A DNA stretch of 64,000 nt from Chromobacterium sphagni (GCF_001855555.1 NZ_MKCT01000061.1:1-64000); one strand, 5' to 3'; positions 1-8,564 are shown, counted from the stretch's first letter. A program made the numbers and translations. The notes: generated from the letters alone by a model not told the origin.

Positions 1-327
1 GTGTTGAAAGCGGAGTCGGGAGCGACGTTGCCGAAGGCTTGCGGATTGAGCGGCAGCCAGGCTTGCCAGCGCTGAAGCAGGTAGAGGAACACGGTGCCGA
101 CCAGTTTGGAACAGCAGCAGGTTGATCGCATAGCTTTTCCAGGCCATTTCCTGCTCCGGGTCCACTGCCGCCAGCCGATACAGCCGGCGCTCCAGCCAGC
201 GGCCGGGGCGGCCCAGCAGCGGAGGCCGGCCCTCCATCGCCAGCCGCATGTAATGGCCGGCCGGCTTGATCAGCGCCAGCAGAGCCAGCAGGAACAGGCC
301 CAATTGCAGTGATGCGTGTGTCAGCAT
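1..327 (-). pseudogene. kdpA: KdpA N-terminus, potassium-transporting ATPase subunit A, partial and apparently frameshifted
   Basis: This is the 5' end of a gene that runs off the left edge on the minus strand. From an ATG at 325-327 the translation begins MLTHASLQLGLFLLAL and continues through MAWKSYAINLLLF, which matches the first membrane region of KdpA, the K+-selecting pore subunit of the high-affinity KdpFABC pump. At about 103-110 the reading frame breaks. The original frame gives non-KdpA sequence, whereas skipping one base restores VGTVFLYLLQRWQAW, LPLNPQAF and PDSAFNT, the expected continuation. One extra base in the CCAAAC stretch of the coding strand explains this. It is either a real mutation or a sequencing or assembly error; the tract is too short for obvious slippage. 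No kdpF-like ORF was found upstream. Confidence 0.8.
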
Positions 328-398
328 GATGTTTCTCGCAGAAAAATATCCGGGCAGCCCGCTGCATGCGATGACAGTCGTGCCGTTACGCCGTGTAC

Positions 399-452
399 TG
401 TAAGAAAGGCATTGTTAAAGCCTGCTAAGAATTTGCCGCCAAGATGTAAGAA
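399..452. promoter_or_regulatory. three TAAGAA-containing direct repeats upstream of kdpA
   Basis: TGTAAGAA occurs at 399-406 and again at 445-452, with a related GCTAAGAA at 424-431. The copies are 25 and 21 bp apart start to start, about two helical turns. They sit in the 187-bp gap between kdpA (minus) and the secreted-protein gene at 515 (plus), so they could serve either gene. Direct repeats at such spacing are typical of OmpR-family response regulators such as KdpE. The assignment is inference only; the motif is not one I recognise as a KdpE box. Confidence 0.3.
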
Positions 453-514
453 TGTCATCAATGCCCGGCTTGCCGCATAATACGGCCATTGGATATTAGC
501 CTTGGGGGAATGCC

Positions 515-844
515 ATGAAGGAACTGATTAAGGGCGGGCTGCTGCTGGCGGCCCTGTGGTCGGGCGCGGCGCTGGCGCAGAACGCCGACGAGCAGCTGCT
601 GGCGGCGCAGATGGCTTTCCAGCAGGCGCAAAGCCAGCAATCGCAGGCGGACGCCAAGCTGAAAATGGCGCAGGACGCCAAGACGCTGGCCGAGCAGCGG
701 CTGGCCGGCGCGCAGGCGACGCTGGACAAGGCCAATGCCGATCTGGCGGCCGCGACCGCGGCGCAAGGCAGCGCGCAGCAGGCATTGCAAAACGCCACCC
801 GGACGCTGAACCAGGCCTGGCAGCGCAAGGACGGCGGACAGTAA
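515..844 (+). CDS. secreted coiled-coil protein of unknown function
   Basis: A 109-residue protein that I do not recognise. It starts with a clear signal peptide (MKELIKGGLLLAALWSGAAL, likely cleaved after ALA near residue 21). The rest is almost wholly alpha-helical, rich in Gln, Ala and Lys with heptad-like spacing (QLLAAQMAFQQAQ, AKLKMAQDAKTLAEQ), so an exported coiled coil is likely. A GGGGGA ribosome binding site lies about 7 bases upstream of the ATG. It is convergent with the DUF4124 gene, separated by 5 bp. There is no cysteine for a lipid anchor, so it is probably soluble in the periplasm. It could be an Lpp-like or adaptor-type spacer protein, but nothing in the sequence proves a function. 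Confidence 0.75.
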   Translation: MKELIKGGLLLAALWSGAALAQNADEQLLAAQMAFQQAQSQQSQADAKLKMAQDAKTLAEQRLAGAQATLDKANADLAAATAAQGSAQQALQNATRTLNQAWQRKDGGQ

Positions 845-849
845 GGGCT

Positions 850-1446
850 CTAGCGGGAGTTCAACTGCTGGTAGCGTTGAATGTCCTGCCGCATCTTCTG
901 GCGGAAGGCATCCACTTCGCCGCGTTTGGCGGCCATCAGCGTATTGAGGTCCAGCTGCTCGTGTTGCAGCGCCTGCAGATTGTGCAAGGTCGCGGAGTGC
1001 GGCTGCTGCTGCAGCTTGCGGCTGAGGTCCAGGTCTTTCTGCAGGTCGCGCTGCTGGATCTGCAGCCCCTGCGCCCGCAGTTCCAGCGCATGGTAGGCCG
1101 ATTGCAGCACCGACAGCTGCCTTTCCCGGTCGGCCTTCAGGTCGGCCAGCGTGGAATAGCTTTGTATCAGCGCCTGGTCGTGGCGGGTGGTATCCTGTTG
1201 CCGCTGCAGCTGCATCCTGGCGGCGGCGGAGGACGCTTCGCGGGCCTTGCGCTGGGCGTCGCTCTCCGCCGGCTTTCTGACTGCGCCCTGCTTGTTCAGC
1301 TCCGCCACGCCGCCGCTCTGGTTTTGCAGCGGCGGCGTGTCGCTGTAATGCACCCTGCCGGCTTCGTCCACCCACTTGTATAGCGAGCTGCCGGCATGGG
1401 TCGCCGCGCACAACAGCAGGATGGCAAAGCCGGCAAGGCGCATCAT
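850..1446 (-). CDS. DUF4124 domain-containing periplasmic protein
   Basis: A 198-residue exported protein. The N-terminus is a signal peptide ([20 protein letters not shown]), followed by the DUF4124 signature: YKWVDEAGRVHYSDTPP at about residues 23-39. This short beta module is common in exported proteobacterial proteins. The remainder is a long charged helix with many Gln and Arg residues, probably coiled coil. Its ATG overlaps the pyrE stop codon (ATGA), so it is translationally coupled to pyrE, although no functional link to pyrimidine synthesis is evident. A second in-frame ATG follows one codon later and cannot be excluded as the start. The molecular function of DUF4124 proteins is not established. 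Confidence 0.85.
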   Translation of the reverse strand: MMRLAGFAILLLCAATHAGSSLYKWVDEAGRVHYSDTPPLQNQSGGVAELNKQGAVRKPAESDAQRKAREASSAAARMQLQRQQDTTRHDQALIQSYSTLADLKADRERQLSVLQSAYHALELRAQGLQIQQRDLQKDLDLSRKLQQQPHSATLHNLQALQHEQLDLNTLMAAKRGEVDAFRQKMRQDIQRYQQLNSR

Positions 1447-2090
1447 CAGTCGTTGACTCCGTATTGGGCGCGGTAGGCGCGCACCGCATCGAGGTGGGCG
1501 GCCAGTTCCGTGCTGTGTTCCAGGAAGCCCAGCAGATCCTTCAGCGTGGCGATGGCCACCACCGGCAGGCCGTGTTGCTGGGCCACTTCCTGCACGGCGG
1601 ACAGTTCGCCCTGGCCGCGCTCCATCCGGTCCAGCGCGATGGCCACGCCGGCCGGTTCGGCGCCGGCGGCGCGGATCAGCTCCACCGATTCGCGCACCGA
1701 GGTGCCGGCGGAGATCACATCGTCTATGATCAGCACCTTGCCCTGGAGCGGCGCGCCGACCAGGGTGCCGCCTTCGCCGTGATCCTTGGCTTCCTTGCGG
1801 TTGTAGGCGAAGGGCACGTTGCGGCCCTGTTCGGCCAGGGCCATGCCGGCGGCGGCGGCCAGGATGATGCCTTTATAGGCCGGCCCGAACAGCATGTCGA
1901 ATGCTATGCCGCTTTCCACGATGGATCTGGCGTAGAAGCGCGACAGGCTCAGCGTGGATGCGCCGTCGTTGAACAGGCCGGCGTTGAAGAAGTAGGGCGA
2001 CTTGCGGCCCGCCTTGGTGATGAACTCGCCAAACTTCAAAACCTGCTTGTCGAGCGCAAAACGAATAAAATCCTGACGGAAATCGCTCAT
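1446..2090 (-). CDS. pyrE: orotate phosphoribosyltransferase
   Basis: PyrE (214 aa) transfers the phosphoribosyl group of PRPP to orotate, giving orotidine 5'-phosphate, the fifth step of de novo UMP synthesis in the cytoplasm. Visible signatures are the PRPP-binding motif [13 protein letters not shown] at residues 119-131 and the flexible loop [10 protein letters not shown] at 99-108. The length is standard for the bacterial enzyme. AAGGAG lies 5 bases before the ATG. It is transcribed away from exoA across a 76-bp intergenic region and overlaps the downstream DUF4124 gene. No PurR-like operator or UTP-sensing leader is obvious. Confidence 0.97.
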   Translation of the reverse strand: MSDFRQDFIRFALDKQVLKFGEFITKAGRKSPYFFNAGLFNDGASTLSLSRFYARSIVESGIAFDMLFGPAYKGIILAAAAGMALAEQGRNVPFAYNRKEAKDHGEGGTLVGAPLQGKVLIIDDVISAGTSVRESVELIRAAGAEPAGVAIALDRMERGQGELSAVQEVAQQHGLPVVAIATLKDLLGFLEHSTELAAHLDAVRAYRAQYGVND

Positions 2091-2166
2091 CCTTACTCCT
2101 TTATTGAATCGTTAACTGTTTGAACGGCTGTAAAAAATCGCCGCAAGCATAGCACAGGAGAGACTC

Positions 2167-2943
2167 TTGCTTCGAATCGTTTCCGCCAACCTCAATGGCA
2201 TCCGCTCGGCCGACAAGAAAGGCTTTTTCGACTGGCTGGCCACCATCCAGGCCGATTTTGTCTGCGTGCAGGAATTGAAAGCCCAGGCCGCCGACCTGTC
2301 CGAGCGCATGCGCGCGCCGGACGGTTTGACCGGCTATTTCCACTATGCGGAGAAGAAGGGCTACAGCGGCGTCGGCGTCTATACCCGGCACCAGCCGGAC
2401 GCGGTGGTGGAGGGGCTGGGCGTCGATTGGATCGACGCCGAGGGCCGTTTCCTGCAACTGGACTTCGGCAATCTGTCGGTGGTGTCGCTGTATTTGCCGT
2501 CCGGCTCCAGCAGCGACGAGCGCCAGCAGGTTAAGTTCGACTTTCTCGACGTGTTCATGCCGCATCTTGAGAGCCTGAAGGCCGCCGGCCGCGACATCGT
2601 GATCTGCGGCGACTGGAACATCGCCCACAACGAGATCGATCTGAAAAACTGGAAGGGCAATCTGAAGAATTCCGGCTTCCTGCCGGAAGAGCGCGCCTGG
2701 ATGACCGACCTGCTGGGCCGGGTGGGTTGGTGCGACGCGTGGCGCAAGCTGTATCCGGAGGCGCCGGGCTACACCTGGTGGAGCAACCGCGGCCAGGCCT
2801 ACGCCAAGGATGTGGGCTGGCGCATCGACTACCACATCGTCACGCCGGCGCTGATGGCCGACGCGCAAAGCGCCAGCATCTACAAGGACGAGAAGTTCTC
2901 CGATCATGCGCCCTTGATCGTCGACTACCAGCGGAGCCTGTGA
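2167..2943 (+). CDS. exoA: AP endonuclease / exodeoxyribonuclease III family (NApe-like)
   Basis: A 258-residue class II AP endonuclease of the Xth/ExoA family, which cuts DNA 5' to abasic sites in base excision repair. The protein follows my recollection of meningococcal NApe closely: MLRIVSANLNGIRSADKKGF, CVQELKAQ with metal-binding Glu36, LPSGSSSDERQQVKF, GDWNIAHNEIDLKNWKGN, TWWSNRGQAYAKDVGWRIDY and the catalytic SDHAPL near the C-terminus. The start is TTG, supported by AGGAGA at 2157-2162 placed 4 bases upstream and by family length. The stop codon overlaps the ATG of the hydrolase gene downstream (TGATG), so the two are probably co-translated. Gene symbols in this family vary (xth, exoA). 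Confidence 0.95.
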   Translation: MLRIVSANLNGIRSADKKGFFDWLATIQADFVCVQELKAQAADLSERMRAPDGLTGYFHYAEKKGYSGVGVYTRHQPDAVVEGLGVDWIDAEGRFLQLDFGNLSVVSLYLPSGSSSDERQQVKFDFLDVFMPHLESLKAAGRDIVICGDWNIAHNEIDLKNWKGNLKNSGFLPEERAWMTDLLGRVGWCDAWRKLYPEAPGYTWWSNRGQAYAKDVGWRIDYHIVTPALMADAQSASIYKDEKFSDHAPLIVDYQRSL

Positions 2944-3539
2944 TGTGGGACGACGATGACGTGACGCTGTTGAACGTCCCAGGCTGGGGCAATTCCGGCG
3001 CGCAGCATTGGCATGGCCGCTGGGAGGTGACCTACCCGCTGGCGCGCCGGGTCGCGCAGCGCGATTGGCTGTACCCTGCCCGCGACGAATGGGTGGCCGG
3101 CGTGGCGGCGGCGGTGGCGGAGATTCCCGGCAAGCTGGTGATCGCTGCCCACAGCCTGGGTTGCCACACGGCCGTGGCCTGGTTGCTGCAGGCATCCTTG
3201 CCGGAACAGCGCAAGGTGAGAGGCATGCTGCTGGTGGCGCCGCCGGCGATTCCCCTGACGGATGAGCGGGCGCGCGCCAGCGGCGAACTGCCGGAGGGCG
3301 CGCCGCTGCCGGATTTCGCCGGTTTCGATGCGCTGCCGCTGCAGCGTCTGCCGGTGCCGGCCATTCTGGTGGCCAGCCGCGACGATCCTTTTTGCGAGCT
3401 TGCCGAAGCCGAGCGCATGGCGGGCATCTGGGGCGCGCAGTTCGTCGACGCCGGCCGCGCCGGCCATATGGGCAGCCATGCGGGCCTGGGCAGCTGGCCG
3501 GCAGGCCAGAGTCTGTTGCAGCGTTTGATCCTCGGCTAG
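2943..3539 (+). CDS. RBBP9/YdeN-type alpha/beta hydrolase
   Basis: A 198-residue serine hydrolase-like protein of the RBBP9/YdeN family. It starts at the ATG overlapping the exoA stop codon; upstream in-frame sequence is exoA read in another frame. The family N-terminus VPGWGNSGAQHWHGRWE is clear. A catalytic triad can be proposed: Ser71 in AHSLGC, Asp147 or Asp148 in SRDDPF, and His175 in GHMGSHAGLG. No signal peptide is present, so the enzyme is cytoplasmic. Bacterial members have poorly known substrates, so no specific reaction is assigned. Coupling to a DNA repair gene is the only context and may be incidental. Confidence 0.9.
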   Translation: MWDDDDVTLLNVPGWGNSGAQHWHGRWEVTYPLARRVAQRDWLYPARDEWVAGVAAAVAEIPGKLVIAAHSLGCHTAVAWLLQASLPEQRKVRGMLLVAPPAIPLTDERARASGELPEGAPLPDFAGFDALPLQRLPVPAILVASRDDPFCELAEAERMAGIWGAQFVDAGRAGHMGSHAGLGSWPAGQSLLQRLILG

Positions 3540-3620
3540 CGCGGAAGCCCGCCGCGAGGGCGATCCGCCTAAGCATCTAGACCGCTTGGCGGCGCGCCCG
3601 GCCGCGCTGCGCGGCCATGC

Positions 3621-4460
3621 TCAGCGTTCGACGGGCCGCGCCGGGTCGCTGCACCATTCGCTCCAAGAGCCCGGGTACAGCCGGCTGCCGGAAAAGCCGG
3701 CGATTTCCATCGCCAGCAGATTGTGGCAGGCGGTGACGCCGGAGCCGCACTGGTGGACGATGGACGCCGGGTCGAAGCCGGCGCCCAGCAGCGCTTCCCA
3801 TTCCGCCCGCAGCTGCGCCGCCGGCTTGTAGCGCTGTCCGGCATCCAGATTGCTCATGAAGAAGCGGTTGGCCGCACCGGGAATGTGGCCGGCGACCGGA
3901 TCTATCGTCTCGCCTATGCCGCGGAAGCGCTCGCCGCTGCGCGCGTCCACCACGGTGAAGTCCCGGCTTGCCAGATTGGCCTGCACCGCGCCGGCGTCCA
4001 CCGCCTGCTGCAGCGGCGGACGGATGGCGAAGCGGCACGAGCGGCGCTGCGGCGTTTCGGCGTCCACCGCGCCGCCGCCGGCCCGCCAGGCGGCGAAGCC
4101 GCCGTCCAATACCGCCACCTTCTCATGCCCCAGCCAGCGCAGCAGCCACCAGGCGCGCGCCGCGTACTGGCCGGCGCCGTCGTCGTAGGCCACCACCTGG
4201 CTGTCTTCGTCCACGCCGATCGCGCCCAGATCCACCGCCAGCCGCTGGCCGTCGGGCAAGGGATGGCGGCCGTTGTGGCCGTTCTTGCTGCCGGACAGGT
4301 GGTAGTCCAGGTGCAGGTAATGGGCGCCGGGGATGTGGCTGGCGGCATGGGCGGCGTGGCCGTAGTCGGGTTGGTCCAGCTGGAAGCGGCAATCCAGCAC
4401 CACCAGCCGCTCGGACGGCAGGCCGGCCAGCTGGGCGGGAGAAATCAGCGTGGTGTACAT
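3621..4460 (-). CDS. sseA: 3-mercaptopyruvate sulfurtransferase
   Basis: A 279-residue protein with two rhodanese domains. The N-terminal domain (about 1-130) contains VVLDCRFQL and HIPGAHYLHLDYHLSG. The C-terminal domain (about 150-275) contains VVDARSGERFRG and the active-site loop CGSGVTAC with nucleophilic Cys238. CGSGVT is the form found in 3-mercaptopyruvate sulfurtransferases, whereas thiosulfate sulfurtransferases usually have CRKGVT; on that ground SseA is preferred over thiosulfate:cyanide rhodanese. The enzyme moves sulfur from 3-mercaptopyruvate to cyanide or thiols. It would be relevant in a cyanogenic organism such as Chromobacterium violaceum, but that link is inference. The gene stands alone on the minus strand. 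Confidence 0.92.
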   Translation of the reverse strand: MYTTLISPAQLAGLPSERLVVLDCRFQLDQPDYGHAAHAASHIPGAHYLHLDYHLSGSKNGHNGRHPLPDGQRLAVDLGAIGVDEDSQVVAYDDGAGQYAARAWWLLRWLGHEKVAVLDGGFAAWRAGGGAVDAETPQRRSCRFAIRPPLQQAVDAGAVQANLASRDFTVVDARSGERFRGIGETIDPVAGHIPGAANRFFMSNLDAGQRYKPAAQLRAEWEALLGAGFDPASIVHQCGSGVTACHNLLAMEIAGFSGSRLYPGSWSEWCSDPARPVER

Positions 4461-4638
4461 GGGGTGTCCGTATCGATGCGAGAAGGTCCAGCCTAGCGGC
4501 AGGAGCCGGGCGCTGGCAAGTGTGCTAGAACGTTAACATTGATCATTCATATGCGGACATTCAACGGTATGCTCTGCAGCGGGCCGCCGACCGAGGCGGC
4601 CGACAATAATTCCAGACAATGCGTAACGGGGAAAGAAC

Positions 4639-6288
4639 ATGTTCAGTGCTTTGACGATAGGCCAGCGCATCCTGCTGCTGGCGTGCAGTTTATTGCTGGC
4701 GCTATGCCTGGTGGGCGGCGGCGGCTGGTGGTCGCTTAACGGCATCGGCAGCGAGTTGACGGTATTGTTCGGCGAGAAGCTGGCTTTCCGCCATCACCTG
4801 GACAGCATGCAGCGCAGCATGCTGCGGGTGCGGCAGGACGAGAAGAACATCTTCATCAGCATCGGCAACCCGGCGAATACCGACCAGAGCATACAGACCA
4901 ACAAGCAGCTGCTGGACAAGGAGATTGTCCAGTTCAAGGAGCTGGCGACCCAGGCCAAGACCATGCCGATGGCGGCGGAGCACCTGGCGGAATTCGACAG
5001 CATGCTGCAGGGCATAGACGGTTATCAACAGGGCATGGATGCCTTGTACCAGCGCATCGCCAAGGGCGAGATCGCGGCGGCCAACGCCGGCGACGCCGCC
5101 ATCGTCCCGTTCAAGCCCAAGTTGTATGCGGCGCGCGATGCGCTGAACAAGCTGACCGACCTGGCCGATCAAACTTCCAAGGCGTCGGAAGAGCAGATGT
5201 CGGCGACGATGGCGCGCACGATACAGGCGATGCTGGCGCTGGTGGTCCTGGCGTTGCTGCTGGGCGGCGCGCTGGCCTGGTTGATCTCGCGCTCCATCAC
5301 TCGGCCATTGGCGGCGATGCAGGAAAAGATGCGCCACGCCGCCGAGCATAACGACCTGACGGTGGAAATAGACCAGACCGGGCGCGACGAGGTCAGCGAG
5401 ACCGGCCGCGCGTTGGCGCGGCTGCTGGGCAATCTGCGCGCCTTCATCGAACGCACGCGCCAGGACTCGGCCCAGGTCACCAGCACCGCGCAATCGCTGT
5501 CGCAGGTGTCGCAGCGCATCGCCGACGCCTCGCGGATGCAGACTGACGCCTCGTCGTCGACGGCCGCCTCGGTGGAGCAGATGACGGTCAGCATCAATCT
5601 GGTGGCCGACCATTCGCATGAGATGGCCAGCGAGGCGCAAAGCAGCATGCGCGAGGCGGTGAGCGGCACCCAGGTGGCGGGCGAGGCCGCCAGGGAGATG
5701 CAGGAGATCGCGCGGGTGATAGGCGAATCGGAGGCGGTGATCGATACGCTCAACCAGCGCTCGGACGAGATAGGCAATATCGTCGAGGTGATCCACGACA
5801 TCGCCGAGCAGACCAATCTGTTGGCGCTCAACGCCGCGATCGAGGCGGCGCGGGCCGGCGAGATGGGCCGCGGCTTCGCGGTGGTGGCGGACGAGGTGAG
5901 GAAGCTGGCCGAGCGCACCGCCCAGGCCACCGGCGAGATCTCGTCCAAGATCCAGGCGGTGCAGGGCGACACCACCACCGCGGTGGCCAGCATGCGCGAG
6001 GCGGCCGAGCGGGTGGGCAGCGGCGTGGCCCTCAGCTCCCAGGTCAGCGAACGGCTGGCGCAGATCCGCGAGCTGTCGTCGCGGCTGCTGGAGAAAACCA
6101 GCGAGATCGCCGGCGCGATGCGCGAGCAGAGCACCGCCAGCAACGACGCGGCCAAGAGCGTGGAGCGCATTGCCAGCATGGGCGCGGAAAACGGCCAGTC
6201 GGTGGAGGCCTCGTCCGACATGGCGCAACAACTGTCGCAGCTGGCGCATGGCCTGGATCAGGCGATCAGCCGCTTCCGCACCGCCTGA
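4639..6288 (+). CDS. methyl-accepting chemotaxis protein with 4-helix-bundle sensor
   Basis: A 549-residue inner membrane chemoreceptor. The first transmembrane helix is about residues 11-32 ([17 protein letters not shown]). A periplasmic alpha-helical sensor of about 155 residues of the 4HB_MCP type follows. The second membrane helix is about 193-213 ([20 protein letters not shown]), then a HAMP linker beginning [11 protein letters not shown]. The signalling domain carries the conserved hairpin tip [19 protein letters not shown] near residues 388-406, which contacts CheA/CheW. The protein lacks the C-terminal NWETF-type pentapeptide that tethers CheR/CheB. Ligand unknown. GGGGAAAG precedes the ATG. 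The gene is monocistronic, with che genes not in view. Confidence 0.95.
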   Translation: MFSALTIGQRILLLACSLLLALCLVGGGGWWSLNGIGSELTVLFGEKLAFRHHLDSMQRSMLRVRQDEKNIFISIGNPANTDQSIQTNKQLLDKEIVQFKELATQAKTMPMAAEHLAEFDSMLQGIDGYQQGMDALYQRIAKGEIAAANAGDAAIVPFKPKLYAARDALNKLTDLADQTSKASEEQMSATMARTIQAMLALVVLALLLGGALAWLISRSITRPLAAMQEKMRHAAEHNDLTVEIDQTGRDEVSETGRALARLLGNLRAFIERTRQDSAQVTSTAQSLSQVSQRIADASRMQTDASSSTAASVEQMTVSINLVADHSHEMASEAQSSMREAVSGTQVAGEAAREMQEIARVIGESEAVIDTLNQRSDEIGNIVEVIHDIAEQTNLLALNAAIEAARAGEMGRGFAVVADEVRKLAERTAQATGEISSKIQAVQGDTTTAVASMREAAERVGSGVALSSQVSERLAQIRELSSRLLEKTSEIAGAMREQSTASNDAAKSVERIASMGAENGQSVEASSDMAQQLSQLAHGLDQAISRFRTA

Positions 6289-6295
6289 GGAGGGG

Positions 6296-6694
6296 CTACA
6301 GCGCCAACGCGGCGCGCAACTGTTCGGCCAGGTGCGGCTGGCTGTGGTCGGCGCCGTCGCGGCGGGGCGAGGCCCAGACCGGGCTGGGGAAGTGGGCGTC
6401 GTCGGTGAAGCGCGGAATCACGTGCCAGTGCAGATGCGGCACCATATTGCCCAGGCTGGCCAGGTTGATCTTGGCCGGCTGCATCACCTGGCGCAGCGCC
6501 GTCTCGGTGCGATAGACCCAGTCCATCAGGTGCTGGCGTTCGGCCGGCGCCAGGTCGGTCATTTCGGCGACATGGCCGCGCCAGATGACGCGGCAGAAGC
6601 CGGGGTAGCCGGCCTCCTCCACCAGCAGCACCCGCAGGCTGTCGTCCTGGTGCAGCAGTTCGCCGCTGGCTTGTTCACATAATTCGCAATGCAT
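6296..6694 (-). CDS. HIT (histidine triad) family nucleotide-binding protein
   Basis: A 132-residue protein with the histidine triad HLHWHVIPRF (His87, His89, His91), the catalytic signature of HIT nucleotide hydrolases and transferases. The N-terminus MHCELC has a CxxC pair that may bind zinc, as in some HIT subfamilies. Family members hydrolyse AMP-linked phosphoramidates or dinucleotides; the exact substrate cannot be read from sequence. It is convergent with the chemoreceptor (8-bp gap) and divergent from paeA. On the minus strand a TAAAAT hexamer near 6729-6734 may be its -10 element. Confidence 0.9.
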   Translation of the reverse strand: MHCELCEQASGELLHQDDSLRVLLVEEAGYPGFCRVIWRGHVAEMTDLAPAERQHLMDWVYRTETALRQVMQPAKINLASLGNMVPHLHWHVIPRFTDDAHFPSPVWASPRRDGADHSQPHLAEQLRAALAL

Positions 6695-6737
6695 GGTCCG
6701 GCCCTGTCTTGATTGAATAGACCTTTGATTTTACGCC

Positions 6738-6776
6738 AGCCGCGCCGCCGGGGCAGCGGCGCGGCTCTGTTATACT
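6738..6776 (+). promoter_or_regulatory. extended -10 promoter for paeA with an 11-bp perfect dyad upstream
   Basis: TG-T-TATACT at 6768-6776 is a textbook extended -10 promoter pointing to paeA, with no good -35 hexamer. Directly upstream, AGCCGCGCCGC (6738-6748) and GCGGCGCGGCT (6756-6766) form a perfect 11-bp inverted repeat with a 7-bp loop that covers the -35 position. It also lies in front of the divergent HIT gene. It may be an operator or simply a hairpin in DNA or RNA; the sequence cannot separate these. Confidence 0.5.
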
Positions 6777-6844
6777 TAAAGGGTCGGCGCGGCCTTCTGG
6801 CCATGCCGACAGGCAATTGCAACCATTACAGTCCGGGAATCAAT

Positions 6845-8161
6845 GTGAGTTTCGTCAACAGTCTTTTTGTCATCGCCCTCCTGATCGCCGCCAGCGCCTT
6901 CTTCTCGGTTTCGGAAATCTCCCTGGCCGCCGCGCGCAAGATCAAGCTCAGGCAACTGGCCGACGAAGGCGTGACCAATGCCGAACGGGTGCTGGAGTTG
7001 CAGCAGCAGCCCGGGCACTTCTTCACCGTGGTGCAGATCGGCCTCAACGCGGTGGCCATCTTGGCCGGTATCCTGGGCGAGGCTGCCTTTACTCCATATT
7101 TTTCCTCCATGCTGCATCTGGTCAGCCCGGAGGGTTGGGTTGAGCACCTCAGCTTCATCCTGTCCTTCGTCACGGTGACTTCGCTGTTCGTGTTGTTCGC
7201 CGACCTGATGCCGAAGCGGCTGGGCATGGTGGCGCCGGAGCGCATCGCGCTGCTGGTGGTGCGGCCGATGCTGTTCTGCGTGCGGGCGTGCAGCCCGCTG
7301 GTGTGGCTGTTCAACGGCCTGGCCAATGTGTTCTTCCGCCTGTTCGGTGTGCCTACCGGCCGCCCGGACGACCTCACCTCCGCCGACATTGTGGCGATGA
7401 TGGATGCCGGCGCCGAAGCCGGCGTGCTGCAAAAGCGCGAACACCACCTGATAGAAAACGTGTTCGAGCTGGAAAGCCGCACCGTGCCGTCGTCGATGAC
7501 CGCGCGCGAGAGCATCATCTATTTCACGCTGCACGAGGACGAAGCCAGCATCAAGCAGAAGATCGCCGAGCATCCGCACACCAAATTCCTGGTGTGCGAC
7601 GGCGTGATCGATTCGGTGATCGGCTATGTCGACTCCAAAGACATCCTGATGCGGCTGATCAATCAGCAGAGCCTGTCGATGAAGCGCGAGCTGACGATAC
7701 GCAGCGTGCTGATCATTCCCGATTCGCTGACGCTGTCCGAGCTTCTGGAGCGCTTCAAGGCCTCGCGCGAGGATTTCGCGGTGGTGATGAATGAGTACGC
7801 GCTGGTGGTGGGAGTGATCACCCTCAACGACGTGATGAGCACGGTGATGGGGGATCTGGTCAGCCAGTTCCAGGAAGAGCAGATCGTCCAGCGCGACGAG
7901 CGCTCGTGGCTGGTGGATGGCGCCACCCCGGTGGAGGACGTGCTGCGCGCGCTGGACATAGAAGCCTTCCCCGACGACGAAAACTACGAGACCATCGCCG
8001 GCTTCATGATGTACATGCTGCGCAAGATCCCCAAGCGCACCGACAGCGTGGAGTTCGAGGGCTACAAGTTCGAAGTGGTAGACATCGACAACTACCGCAT
8101 CGATCAGCTGCTGGTGACGCTGATCCCGCCGCTGCCGGCGGAAGACGAATCGGCCCGCTGA
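6845..8161 (+). CDS. paeA: PaeA (YtfL)-type polyamine exporter, CNNM/CBS/CorC protein
   Basis: A 438-residue inner membrane protein collinear with E. coli YtfL/PaeA, which exports cadaverine and putrescine. The N-terminal CNNM (DUF21) membrane region starts SFVNSLFVIALLIAASAFFSVSEISLAAARKIKL. The conserved cytoplasmic part follows: VFELESRTVPSSMT, two CBS modules (about 210-330) with EDFAVVMNEYALVVGVITL, then the CorC_HlyC domain with ETIAGFMMYMLRKIPKRTD and VVDIDNYRIDQLLV. The GTG at 6845 matches the family start. An in-frame ATG at 6803 would add 14 atypical residues and is the alternative. Older names such as hemolysin or Mg/Co efflux protein are misleading for this branch. Orthology is inferred from resemblance. 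Confidence 0.9.
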   Translation: MSFVNSLFVIALLIAASAFFSVSEISLAAARKIKLRQLADEGVTNAERVLELQQQPGHFFTVVQIGLNAVAILAGILGEAAFTPYFSSMLHLVSPEGWVEHLSFILSFVTVTSLFVLFADLMPKRLGMVAPERIALLVVRPMLFCVRACSPLVWLFNGLANVFFRLFGVPTGRPDDLTSADIVAMMDAGAEAGVLQKREHHLIENVFELESRTVPSSMTARESIIYFTLHEDEASIKQKIAEHPHTKFLVCDGVIDSVIGYVDSKDILMRLINQQSLSMKRELTIRSVLIIPDSLTLSELLERFKASREDFAVVMNEYALVVGVITLNDVMSTVMGDLVSQFQEEQIVQRDERSWLVDGATPVEDVLRALDIEAFPDDENYETIAGFMMYMLRKIPKRTDSVEFEGYKFEVVDIDNYRIDQLLVTLIPPLPAEDESAR

Positions 8162-8290
8162 TATTACGATTGGTTACACCCCATTACACATGCCTCACAG
8201 ACGGCGCGGCGGCAGCCTGCCTAAGATGGATTCAAGGATGCACCGAGCGGTGCTCCGGCAGAAAAACATCTCAGATTCGGGAGCATGACC

Positions 8291-8530
8291 ATGAAAAAAC
8301 TGACCGCCCTCCTGTTGGCCGCCGCCCTGGGCCTGACCTCCGCAGCCGGCTACGCCGCCGACGCCTCCGCTCCGGCCGCCAAGGCCGCCGCGCCGGCGCA
8401 TAAACACCACAAGCATCACAAGAAGCATCACGCCAAGAAGGCAAGCTCGGCTCCGGCCGCGCAAAAGGCGCAAGCTGCCAAGAAGCATGGCCGCCACCAT
8501 CATCACAAAAAGCACCACCACGTGAAGTAA
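8291..8530 (+). CDS. small histidine/lysine-rich exported peptide
   Basis: A 79-residue protein with a signal peptide (MKKLTALLLAAALGLTSAAG, cleavage near YAA|DA). The mature part of about 55 residues is almost only His, Lys and Ala, with blocks such as HKHHKHHKKHHAKK and GRHHHHKKHHHVK. The start at 8291 is chosen because GGGAG at 8279-8283 lies 7 bases upstream; the ATG at 8285 would be only 1 base away. A periplasmic metal-binding or buffering peptide, resembling acid-shock proteins (Asr) in composition, is plausible. Composition alone cannot decide, and the function is unproven. A strong terminator follows, so it is a one-gene unit. Confidence 0.8.
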   Translation: MKKLTALLLAAALGLTSAAGYAADASAPAAKAAAPAHKHHKHHKKHHAKKASSAPAAQKAQAAKKHGRHHHHKKHHHVK

Positions 8531-8564
8531 GGCGGTTTGACGACCGGGTCAGTCCGGATGTGGG

